Positions 39,001-45,414 of a DNA stretch of 64,000 bases are shown here, in pieces (the first letter of the stretch is position 1; each line of letters opens with the position of its first letter). Source of the DNA: Planktothrix rubescens CCAP 1459/22 (GTDB taxonomy: Bacteria; Cyanobacteriota; Cyanobacteriia; Cyanobacteriales; Microcoleaceae); contig LR882958.1 of assembly GCA_904830895.1 (NCBI GenBank), positions 3,908,501 through 3,972,500 on the forward strand, in the 5' to 3' direction. The notes below the pieces were generated by a model. The model worked only from the letters and a program-made list of their open reading frames with translations. It ran no database searches and was not told the origin of the DNA. A program made the position numbers and the translations under genes.

Positions 39001-41443
39001 GGATACTTTCTCAAAAGTTGATAATCTAACTTATGACAAATTAAGAGCCTGGGCAAGAAGGAGGGGAAAAGGGAACATCAACAAAGACAAATACTGGAGA
39101 ACAGTAGGCGACAGAAATTGGTGTTTCAGTACAAAAGATGGATTAGAATTATTCACCCACGCCAGTACGCCAATCGTAAGGCATACAAAGGTCAAAGGAA
39201 AGGCTAGTCCGTTTAATGGAGACTGGATTTACTGGAGTAAACGAAGGGGCGAATATCCTGAAACTCCTAGCAGAGTTTCCAAATTAATCAAAAAACAAAA
39301 GGGTATTTGTCCTCACTGTGGTTTGTATTTCACAAGTACAGACATTGTAGAAGTTGACCATATTAAACCAACATCATTAGGTGGAAAAGACATCTATGAT
39401 AATTTACAACTTCTACACAAACACTGTCACGACACAAAGACGGCTCATGATGGTTCTTCAACTAAAAATAAGCAATTACCAATAGTTGAGAATTATGAAA
39501 ATAACCCGTTTTGAATCGTATCCGTAACAAGGATGGAGTTATCAAGGAGCCGTGTGAGGTGAAAGTCTCACGCACGGTTCTGAAGGAGAGGTAGGAGTGG
39601 TAACGCTCCTATCGACTCTAACAATCCCACCCTGGAAAATTACTTTATTTCCCTGTTAGCTGACTATATGTTAGAAGGAATTTACTTCTACAATGGGTTA
39701 AATTAATGGCCCCCTAGCACCGCGAGATGTTAGTGAAAACTCATCAAATTGCTGGAACCCCCTAAAGCCTTTATACCAAAGCGAAATTAGAAATGATAAG
39801 CGCGCCAGGTGCGAGAGCAGAAAAAAGTTAAAGGATTGATTGGAAGCCGCAAGGGATCTAATCTTTACAATGGGCAATCAGCAGCCAAGCTCCTCATAAA
39901 AGGAGAAGGTTCAACGAACAGAGGGTGAGTATCTTTTATTCGTTTAAGATAAAAGATAATGGTATGTTCTAGCCCCTACCGAAAGGATGGGTAGTAGCGT
40001 TATCTACTTCTACAATTTAGCGTCACGGATGTTAATGCCGGGATCTGCCGATATTTTCAAAATGATTAACCGTTAAATTCATAGCGGCTTTTCACGGTAA
40101 CGTGAATTGAAAACCCCTCTAATTCAGGGAAACTCTCAATTGAGACAATCCTGAGCCAAGTGGAAAGATGAACTTCCCCATGTTATAATTCATCTACAAC
40201 CTAATAGATGTCTTAGCTCATGGATGCCAAACACCCTGATTTGCCTTATACGGTTTCTGAAGATGGTTCTATGCTCAAAGTAAGAGGTCAAGGAATTAAG
40301 AAGACGACCCGAAGTACCGCCGGATATCGTCAGATTAGTTGCTATGGAAAGACATTTCTTGTTCATAGAGTTGTTTGGGAAGCATTTAACGGGGAAATAC
40401 CACAGGGATTGCAAATCAATCACATTGATGGAAATAAAGCTAATAATAGTCTGTCTAATCTTGAGTTGGTGACACCTGCTGAAAATATCCGTCATGCAGT
40501 CAAAACAGGATTAAAACAAGGGAAATCAGCCGAAACTAACTCTATGGCTAAACTCACTAATGAACAATATTTGGAAATAATCCATGATCTTGTCAATGGG
40601 GCAACCAATCAAGAGGTTGCTGATAAGTATGGGTTACACTCCCGATATATCTCACTGATTCGTCATAGAAAACGTCTGAAGTCTGTTTGGCAGCAATTCG
40701 AGAATGAAAATCAAGTCGTTCAAGTTAAAAATAGTTCGGGTTTAAACAGTAAAATTCCTATTGAGCAAAGAATTGAAGCTATTAAGAGACTTCCGACTTG
40801 CTCTAATAAGGAATTAGCCCAATGGCTTGATGTTGACTGCTCTGTTATTAGCAATGTTCGTCATAGAAAAACATGGATTGATGCTTGGGAAGTTATTGAT
40901 TCTAAAGGTGCAACGACTAGCGGTAAAAGCGTAGTAGCAAGTGCTACGAAACGGGGGGCTTCCTATTAGGAAGATGATATAGTCTATTCTGAAAGGTGAC
41001 TTTCAGCAGTTCTTAAGAGAACGGGCAAGGACTAACGACCCTTGTTGAATATTAAGGATGAACTTTCTCATGTTCGGTTATTCCAGAAATTAATTCCTGA
41101 AGCCATGCAAGTGTTTACCCACTCTGTTGATCAAATTTATGAAATGTTCAATACCGCCGTTGAACATGAATGTAAATGGACTAATCATATTGTGGGAAAT
41201 AATATCTTAGGAATCACGGAATATAGTACGGAACAATACACCAAATATCTAGCCAATATTCGGTTACGTTCTATCGGTTTAGAGCCCCTTTATCCCGATA
41301 AAAAGTACAGTAAAAGTCCCTATACCCATTTAGAACGCTTCTCGGATACCAAAAAAGAAGCCCATACTAAAGCCAACTTCTTTGAAGCCAGCGTCACCAG
41401 TTATGTGATGTCTTCTGGGGTCAGTGGTTGGGACGAAATTTAA
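35800..41443 (+). CDS. nrdB: Ribonucleoside-diphosphate reductase beta subunit, split into five exons by four introns
   Basis: Exons deduced here: 35800-36017, 36800-37142, 39623-39698, 40000-40073 and 41057-41443 (218+343+76+74+387 = 1098 bases, 366 codons with stop, no frame break). The joined 365-residue protein has the diiron ligands Asp108, Glu138, His141, Glu205, Glu239, His242 and the radical Tyr145 (EAMHNQSY), so it is a complete class I beta subunit if spliced. Introns: group I, group II, group I, group I in order. Without splicing only exon 1 (74 codons to a stop in the intron) is made from the normal start. Confidence 0.93.
36018..36799 (+). other. Group I intron 1 in nrdB (782 bases, HNH ORF)
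   Basis: The exon end CTGGGT pairs with the internal guide GCTCAG (36028-36033), giving six pairs with the required U-G at the splice site. The P7 strands are GACTA (36641-36645) and TAGTC (36723-36727), the latter inside GATGAGATAGTCCGA, a classic S element. A P9-like hairpin CCATAAGGTGACTTATGG follows. The last base is G (36799), after which the reading frame resumes as PEKLDITQD. Carries an HNH endonuclease gene. Confidence 0.88.
36129..36662 (+). CDS. Intron-encoded HNH homing endonuclease (zinc-finger type)
   Basis: 177 residues. A zinc pair set near the N-terminus (KTCSKCHVVK with SRCKSC), a Lys-rich linker, and an HNH core CSECGF...FDFHHTDPSEKE...LLCSNCHRILHY near 110-155. Such proteins nick or cut the intronless allele so that the intron spreads. 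The last six or seven codons overlap the P7 strand of the intron core (36641-36645), so the gene and ribozyme share sequence. Not homologous in architecture to the endonuclease of intron 4. Confidence 0.88.
   Translation: MESKTCSKCHVVKHISEFHKDARLKSGIVSRCKSCILAYKQDYYASSHGKAKSKAYVERNKEKIQSYNKQYLREYRNSGIKNKNKLEFCIYKGGCCSECGFVATEDTIAAFDFHHTDPSEKEYTPSDMVLMRKDKVFQELDKCILLCSNCHRILHYRQYRAKLAKKQEGVETNPIRE
36800..37142 (+). CDS. nrdB: nrdB exon 2
   Basis: Completes codon 73 and encodes residues 74-187, including Asp108, Glu138, His141 and Tyr145. It ends GAT just before the group II intron's GTGCG. On its own the frame would run into the intron and stop at 37157. Confidence 0.9.
37748..39514 (+). CDS. 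ltrA: Group II intron reverse transcriptase/maturase with HNH domain, repeat-disrupted
   Basis: 588 residues: RT blocks from about 60, active-site YADD at 284-287, maturase (X) domain with IIRGWSNYYSTKVS near 395-420, and a C-terminal HNH nuclease (CPHCGLYF...EVDHIKPTSLGG...LHKHCHDTKT). Residues about 117-131 (TPPQAPHARGVWGGG) come from a GC-rich palindromic repeat replacing the PNGEERPLG-type segment that the sister protein has at the RT finger. The frame is kept, but activity is doubtful. The domain order fits the cyanobacterial/chloroplast-like class. Confidence 0.9.
   Translation: MSKTLIKTQTVEWKDLNWRKLERVTFKLQKRIFQASERGDVKAVRKLQKTLINSWSAKCIAVRRVTQDNQGKNTAGVDGIKSLTPKQRMNLVGRLKLTNKVKPTRRVNIPKPGTTETPPQAPHARGVWGGGIPTINDRALQALVKLALEPEWEAEFEPNSYGFRPGRSCHDAIGAIFLSIRYKSKYVLDADIAKCFDRINHKALISKINTYPTLSRQIQAWLRAGYMDGKELFPTNDGTPQGGVISPLLANIALHGMEERVMQYAETLKGRKLANRQSLSLIRYADDFVIIHEDLNVVKKCQEIIADWLSDMGLELKPSKTKLTHTLNEIEGNVGFEFLGFHVQQHKVGNYRCANNTHGTPLGFKTLITPSKAKVKTHLVNIAEVIDTHKTAPQAALISKLNPIIRGWSNYYSTKVSKDTFSKVDNLTYDKLRAWARRRGKGNINKDKYWRTVGDRNWCFSTKDGLELFTHASTPIVRHTKVKGKASPFNGDWIYWSKRRGEYPETPSRVSKLIKKQKGICPHCGLYFTSTDIVEVDHIKPTSLGGKDIYDNLQLLHKHCHDTKTAHDGSSTKNKQLPIVENYENNPF
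38097..38137. repeat. GC-rich palindromic repeat inserted in the maturase gene
   Basis: C-run, AAG, C-run, ATGCAC, G-run, TTT, G-run: the same hairpin as at 18119-18153. Comparison with the sister maturase shows it adds about 11 codons net and replaces a few, without a frame shift. Confidence 0.85.
39623..39698 (+). CDS. nrdB: nrdB exon 3
   Basis: 25 codons plus one base: NPTLENYFISLLADYMLEG then IYFYNG, including the iron ligand Glu205. Its end ATGGGT is the P1 half of the next intron. Confidence 0.88.
39699..39999 (+). other. Group I intron 3 in nrdB (301 bases, no ORF)
   Basis: Exon end GGGT pairs with GCCC in GGCCCCCT of the intron (U-G at the splice site). P/Q strands AATTGCTGGAA and AATCAGCAGCCAAG allow P4; P7 strands are GAACA (39916-39920) and TGTTC (39965-39969). 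The last base is G (39999), and the frame resumes as TT-ATCTACTTC (FIYFYNLASR). Too small for a protein, so it must be spread or helped by others, or be immobile. The core is unlike that of introns 1 and 4. Confidence 0.82.
40000..40073 (+). CDS. nrdB: nrdB exon 4
   Basis: Two bases completing Phe213 plus 24 codons: IYFYNLASRMLMPGSADIF then KMINR. It ends one codon before the iron-ligand motif DELSH, which lies across intron 4. Confidence 0.88.
40074..41056 (+). other. Group I intron 4 in nrdB (983 bases, HNH ORF)
   Basis: Exon end CCGT pairs with GCGG in the intron (CATAGCGGCTT) with U-G at the splice site. Textbook P (AATTCAGGGAAACTC) and Q (AATCCTGAGCCAAG) elements are at about 40121 and 40147. 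P7 strands are GACTA (40915-40919) and TAGTC (40980-40984). The hairpin CTGAAAGGTGACTTTCAG has the same AAGGTGACTT loop as in intron 1. The last base is G (41056), resuming as GATGAACTT (DEL). Confidence 0.88.
40220..40969 (+). CDS. Intron-encoded HNH homing endonuclease (NUMOD/HNH_3 type)
   Basis: 249 residues. An N-terminal beta module (YTVSEDGSMLKVRGQGIKKTTRS) precedes the HNH_3 core FLVHRVVWEAFNGEIP...INHIDGNKANNSLSNLELVTPAEN (about 55-90), then two helix-turn-helix-like repeats (NQEVADKYGLHSRYISLIRHRK and NKELAQWLDVDCSVISNVRHRK) that probably read the DNA target. The final 18 codons (GATTSGKSVVASATKRG) overlap the P7 region of the intron. Unrelated to the intron 1 enzyme apart from the HNH fold. 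Confidence 0.9.
   Translation: MDAKHPDLPYTVSEDGSMLKVRGQGIKKTTRSTAGYRQISCYGKTFLVHRVVWEAFNGEIPQGLQINHIDGNKANNSLSNLELVTPAENIRHAVKTGLKQGKSAETNSMAKLTNEQYLEIIHDLVNGATNQEVADKYGLHSRYISLIRHRKRLKSVWQQFENENQVVQVKNSSGLNSKIPIEQRIEAIKRLPTCSNKELAQWLDVDCSVISNVRHRKTWIDAWEVIDSKGATTSGKSVVASATKRGASY
41057..41443 (+). CDS. nrdB: nrdB exon 5
   Basis: 128 codons and stop, starting DELSHVRLFQKLIPEAM (Glu239 and His242 are iron ligands) and ending SSGVSGWDEI, the C-terminal tail that docks to NrdA. The longest exon; a frame from 41042 is open through the intron end but is not a real start. Confidence 0.92.
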   Translation, partial: DELSHVRLFQKLIPEAMQVFTHSVDQIYEMFNTAVEHECKWTNHIVGNNILGITEYSTEQYTKYLANIRLRSIGLEPLYPDKKYSKSPYTHLERFSDTKKEAHTKANFFEASVTSYVMSSGVSGWDEI

Positions 41444-41450
41444 CCTGTCG

Positions 41451-41475
41451 TAGAGACGTGCCATGGCGCGTCTCT
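41451..41475. repeat. GTAGAGACGTGCCATGGCGCGTCTC palindromic repeat
   Basis: A single copy just after the nrdB stop, the same family as at 23549 and inside the DUF3326 gene. The hairpin may help end nrdB transcription. Confidence 0.7.
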
Positions 41476-41567
41476 CTGTTGTGGCTATTGCATTTCTCTA
41501 CCCCAATGCTAAAATTTATGTCAACATAGAGAAAATAGCTTTCTGATAGTTTTTGCTCGAACTCCGT

Positions 41568-42476
41568 ATGAATACTGTCCGTCCTACAACCCATGCTCTA
41601 ATTCCGATAGAAAGACTCAAACATTTAATTAATCAATCGATTACCACCCTAGAAACCCTACTTCAAGATCCAGCAGTTTCTCCGACTGAACGAGCGAATA
41701 TTGCCTTAAAAATATTAGAAATGTCGGGATGTTCTTCCGTTACTCCCCTGGAACTTCTACAATCTCCCTCCCTACTGGCTTCATCTGTAAATTTTAACGC
41801 TTCTCCTATTTCCCAACCCTCTACAACAACCGTTGAACTTCTCCCATCTTCCGCCCCAATTGTAGCTGAGAATAATCTGGAAATTTTACCTGCTAATTAT
41901 GTGCAGATTGAAAATTTTTTAAAACCGCAAGAGCATAAAGAAGCATTGAAAATTGCTTTCAAACAACCGGATAAATTTGTAGGTTCAAAAACAACTACTC
42001 AAGCAAGTAATTATCGAAAATCTTCCATTCTCTATGCAACTTTATTTCCTGATTTCTACGAATTACTGCGTAAAAAATTAATTGCTATAATTCCTTCTGT
42101 TCTCACCCAGTTAAACCTTTCACCCTTTACCGTTTCCCAGGTAGAAATGCAATTAACCTCCCATAATGACGGGTGTTTTTATAAAATTCATAATGATTCG
42201 GGTAGTCCCGAAACCGATACTCGCGTAATTAGTTATGTCTATTATTTTCATAAACAACCTAAAAACTTTTCAGGGGGAAATTTAAGACTATATGCTACGG
42301 AATGGCAAAATGGTTATGCCTTGAATGAACGGGAATTTATTGATATTGAACCCCATAATAATAGTATTGTTTTTTTTGATAGTCGTTGCAAACATGAGGT
42401 CATGCCTGTCAGTTGTCCGTCCCAAAGGTTTGAAGATGGACGCTTTACCCTTAATGGTTGGTTGCGTGCGGGTTAA
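41568..42476 (+). CDS. 2-oxoglutarate/Fe(II)-dependent oxygenase (prolyl 4-hydroxylase-like)
   Basis: 302 residues from the ATG at 41568; an in-frame TTG at 41553 exists. The first 100 residues are helical then Ser/Pro-rich. The C-terminal half is a P4Hc-type double-stranded beta-helix: Fe ligands His and Asp in KIHNDSG, His in CKHEVMPV, and the 2OG Arg in GRFTLNGW. Preceded by YYFHKQPKNFSGGNLRLY, typical for the family. Probably hydroxylates a protein or peptide; substrate unknown. It follows nrdB by 125 bases. Confidence 0.88.
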   Translation: MNTVRPTTHALIPIERLKHLINQSITTLETLLQDPAVSPTERANIALKILEMSGCSSVTPLELLQSPSLLASSVNFNASPISQPSTTTVELLPSSAPIVAENNLEILPANYVQIENFLKPQEHKEALKIAFKQPDKFVGSKTTTQASNYRKSSILYATLFPDFYELLRKKLIAIIPSVLTQLNLSPFTVSQVEMQLTSHNDGCFYKIHNDSGSPETDTRVISYVYYFHKQPKNFSGGNLRLYATEWQNGYALNEREFIDIEPHNNSIVFFDSRCKHEVMPVSCPSQRFEDGRFTLNGWLRAG

Positions 42477-42539
42477 TTCAATATTTGATAGTTGCAAAAA
42501 GCGATCGCCTTGTTTAAAGACTGACCGCTTTTTAACCCT

Positions 42540-42594
42540 AGCAGGACTTACACACAAGACCAAAGAAACCGGGTTTGGCGCTTAAGTCCTACCT
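42540..42594. repeat. Dispersed inverted repeat (AGCAGGACTTAC ... GTAAGTCCTAC type)
   Basis: AGGACTTACACAC and GCGCTTAAGTCCTACC flank AAGAAACCGGGTTT. A related fragment GCGCCTAAGTCCTACG lies at 2816. A typical cyanobacterial dispersed small repeat between two converging genes, able to act as a terminator hairpin. Confidence 0.55.
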
Positions 42595-42625
42595 AGATTT
42601 AAAATTGAATTAATCGGGAAAACAA

Positions 42626-43105
42626 TTACATCGAACACCCTTCTGGAGTATAAAGGTTTAAATATTTTCCTGATATCCAACCATAGGCTTTTTTATCATC
42701 ACCTAACGGTTTTCCTAACCACCATAATTGCTGATTAAAGCAACATTCAATTAATTCGACATCAACGTGATTGGGGATTTTATAAATTACATTATCAGAA
42801 ACAGCATCGGGAGATGAACGCACATTAAGATTGGTGTCCGTGGATAAATTCACAGTGGCAAATTCTCGATCAGAAAGCACAACTAAGGCATGGGGTTTAT
42901 AGACATACCAAACCATACTTTTATCTTTGCCACTTCCTAAAGATGCAACTAAGGTAATCTGGTAATGATCGGGTTTATGATCTTGGTAGCTGCTTAGGAT
43001 TAAGCGACTTCCAAGCGGAAAATTGATTTTTTGAGTCTCTGTTAAGGTTGAGGAATCAACAGGATGCAATTTTAACAGAGTTGTGTGGGTAATAATTAAT
43101 CGCAT
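42626..43105 (-). CDS. Bacterial SH3 domain protein
   Basis: 159 residues. The C-terminal half (TNLNVRSSPDAVSDNVIYKIP and GWISGKYLNL) is a bacterial SH3 (SH3b) domain, which often binds peptidoglycan or protein ligands. The first 80 residues form another small beta domain (TTLLKLHPVDSSTL...FPLGSRLIL) that recalls cyanobacterial SH3-like modules. No signal peptide, so it is probably cytoplasmic. Converges with the oxygenase gene. Confidence 0.8.
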   Translation of the reverse strand: MRLIITHTTLLKLHPVDSSTLTETQKINFPLGSRLILSSYQDHKPDHYQITLVASLGSGKDKSMVWYVYKPHALVVLSDREFATVNLSTDTNLNVRSSPDAVSDNVIYKIPNHVDVELIECCFNQQLWWLGKPLGDDKKAYGWISGKYLNLYTPEGCSM

Positions 43106-43260
43106 TTTTATTCGGGGTATGATTTGATTGTGATTTTATCGGGTTTTATAAATTCATAATAGCATAAGCTGTTCAGCATTTAGACTATACAGCCTAGCAA
43201 TCATTCCCATTATAACACGCCGGAAATCGGTAATTAGTATTGGTGGCTCATTAAAATTAG

Positions 43261-43989
43261 TTAAAAATGTCCTCTACTTTTTCTGACAATTAAGACAGCA
43301 TCAATTTGAGTGGAAATAATAGAAACTGGAGTCATATCCAAAAATTCACAGACTAAAAAGTATAGTGAACTAGGAATAGCTATTTTTAGATCTCTGCTGG
43401 TAGCAACCGCTTCTTGAAACATGGTTTTATCTAAATTAGTTTTACATTCAGCACAAACATATCCTAGATGTGACTCAAGCAGCTTAGAATTTTTAAACTC
43501 ACTATCTAATGAAGTTTTTAAGTACAGTTTTTTTCCTAAAATAAAATCTTGATTTTTTGTTCTTAAACTGGGTTCACCCCCTTGACCCTGATTTCCCAAA
43601 GAAGACAAAAAACTTAATCCAGAAAAGGTGTTTTTTGGCCCAATTTCAAAGGAGTCATCAATTCCTCGTAAACTTCTATAGATCAATTGAGGGAGAAATT
43701 CCTCAAGAATTGTATTATCTAGTTTGAGTTGTCCTTTTTGACAATATAGAAAATTATCAGAACTATCAAAGATTAAGTCCAGTTCAATGAAACGCTGATA
43801 GGAATTAGTTACCTCTACTAAATTTTCTACCGTATCTTTTTGATCTTTTTCAACAGCTTCTAATGCTTGTATCCACTGTTGATATTGTTTTAGGGATTCT
43901 TCAACTCGTTCTTTATCAGCAGCAGGTAATTGAGGGTTGTTCAAACAAGCTTTGAGTTTATCATAATGAGGTGTTGGGAATTTCAGCAT
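43261..43989 (-). CDS. Type II restriction endonuclease, likely Bpu10I family
   Basis: 242 residues. The block YVCAECKTNLDKTMFQEAVATSRDLK carries an E-x-K pair that fits the PD-(D/E)xK nuclease core, and CKTNLDKTM is, from memory, typical of the Bpu10I family. It lies directly downstream (23 bases) of the methyltransferase reading frames on the same strand, the expected restriction-modification layout. C-terminus may be short for the family. Recognition sequence not determinable; Bpu10I itself reads CCTNAGC. Confidence 0.7.
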   Translation of the reverse strand: MLKFPTPHYDKLKACLNNPQLPAADKERVEESLKQYQQWIQALEAVEKDQKDTVENLVEVTNSYQRFIELDLIFDSSDNFLYCQKGQLKLDNTILEEFLPQLIYRSLRGIDDSFEIGPKNTFSGLSFLSSLGNQGQGGEPSLRTKNQDFILGKKLYLKTSLDSEFKNSKLLESHLGYVCAECKTNLDKTMFQEAVATSRDLKIAIPSSLYFLVCEFLDMTPVSIISTQIDAVLIVRKSRGHF

Positions 43990-44012
43990 TGTCAGATGAT
44001 CCTTTCGAGGTT

Positions 44013-45261
44013 TTATTGTTGTAAATAGGGAGATGGAGTTAAACTGTAAACTTTATTAATTGCGTCTCTGAGAGAAGATTCATTTTTTTCTGAAACTACA
44101 TCTAATCCTTGGGTTAAAACTTGTTCAGCAACCTGTCTAGCAATTATATCCCAGTCTTGAACTGATATAGAAACTTTTTTGTTGACTAAGTGTAATAAAT
44201 CTTCTCGAATGATTTGACCAAACTTATTTTTAAATTGACGTTTTTGTGTGAGTACCGAGTCAAAAACGCCAGACTGTTTCACTAATTCTATAATAATTTC
44301 TGAATTATAGAAGGGAACACCTAACACCGTTGATTGATAACCGACTACAAAAATGATTCGTGTTTCTTTTTGACAGACTCTCTGAAGCTCTTGGAGAACA
44401 GCAACTAGATCTAAACAGTATTGGATGACAGTCAAAAATCTATTGCCTCGGTTAGCTCGATTTGAACCTATTTCGGATTTAGCAATTTTGAGTAAGTCCC
44501 AACCCAATAGTTCTGCGGAACTGCGATAATTTTGGTGATAATTGAAAACGTTGATATAGGGAGGAGAGGTAATCACAAAATTAATACAATCATCTTCGAG
44601 GGGAAGCTGACGCGCATCCCCTAAAACCGGATTAATTTTTGCTTCAGAATATGGAAGTTCCCGAATTAATTGGTAGAGTTTACAAGCGGGTATGGTAAAT
44701 CTGTTCTCTGGTTAAGTTATGATTTTCTGAGATATCTAAGAGGATCACTAATCCATGAACAATAATACTCTCAAAATCTTCTAATTGATCATAGAGTTCA
44801 CTCAAATTTTGTTGAAATTCTTCTATTGTCAGGGTTTGATGGTACTGGATATCAAAAAAGTTAGATATTGCCAAGAGCGTTTCTAATTTCTGGGTTATGG
44901 ATGTAATGATCTGTTCTCGTTTGTGTCGTGTTAAGTTGATAAATTGATAGGTACGACTTAAAATCCAGGCTGCGGGATTAAGTTCACATCCAAATGCTTT
45001 TAAACCTAAACACCCAGCTTCATAAACTACAGTTCCACTTCCGAGAAAGGGATCTAAAATTGTGGCGGTTTTGGGAGCATAGGCAAAAATTAGGTTTTCC
45101 ACTAATTGAGGAGCAAATTGTCCACGCCAGCTAAACAGGTTAGACCGAGTTTTGTCCTCAATATCCAGAATATCTTGGGGTAAACTGATATTAAATTCTT
45201 TTACATTCTGACTCAAAAATTTTTCTCGCAGTCGGTTGTCTAAAAACAGGCGATTTGCCAT
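44013..45261 (-). pseudogene. DNA methyltransferase with frameshift
   Basis: One gene in two frames. The upstream frame from ATG at 45261 (MANRLFLDNRLREKF) carries DILDIEDKTRSNLFSWRGQF and the SAM-binding LDPFLGSGTVVYEAGC, and stops at 44680. The downstream frame continues without gap as KLYQLIRELPYSEAKINPVLGDARQLPLEDDC and the catalytic TSPPYINVFNY to 44013. One extra base near 44684 (CGCTTGTAAACTC) separates them. The SAM-then-TSPPY order is that of N4-cytosine/N6-adenine beta-type methyltransferases. Inactive if the shift is real. Confidence 0.8.
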
Positions 45262-45414
45262 ATTAAAATATAATGGAATTACTCGTGCGAGACGTTCGGT
45301 GCCAAAGTCAAGGATTAAACCCCGAAACGTAAGCAGGGAGATAGGTTCAGACAATTGGCAAATGGAGTTAAATCCACTAATAAATCCAATTAAGCCTGTC
45401 TTAACTTTGGAAAT

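Larger units (their letters stand above)
37143..39622 (+). other. Group II intron in nrdB (2480 bases, maturase ORF)
   Basis: Begins GTGCGATTCG (consensus GUGYG). Domain V is at 39547-39580 (GAGCCGTG...CACGGTTC, 34 bases) and domain VI follows, ending CTCTAAC with the usual AY 3' end at 39622. Removing it joins GAT (Asp187) to AAT (Asn188) in frame. Its RT type and overall layout match the second group II intron at 45415-47793, although the two differ in most bases. Confidence 0.9.

Noticed and set aside
45262..45414. Longer methyltransferase N-terminus continuing through the group II intron
   Set aside because: The frame is open across the junction, but the intron is antisense and could not be spliced from that transcript; the family-like part starts at ATG 45261.
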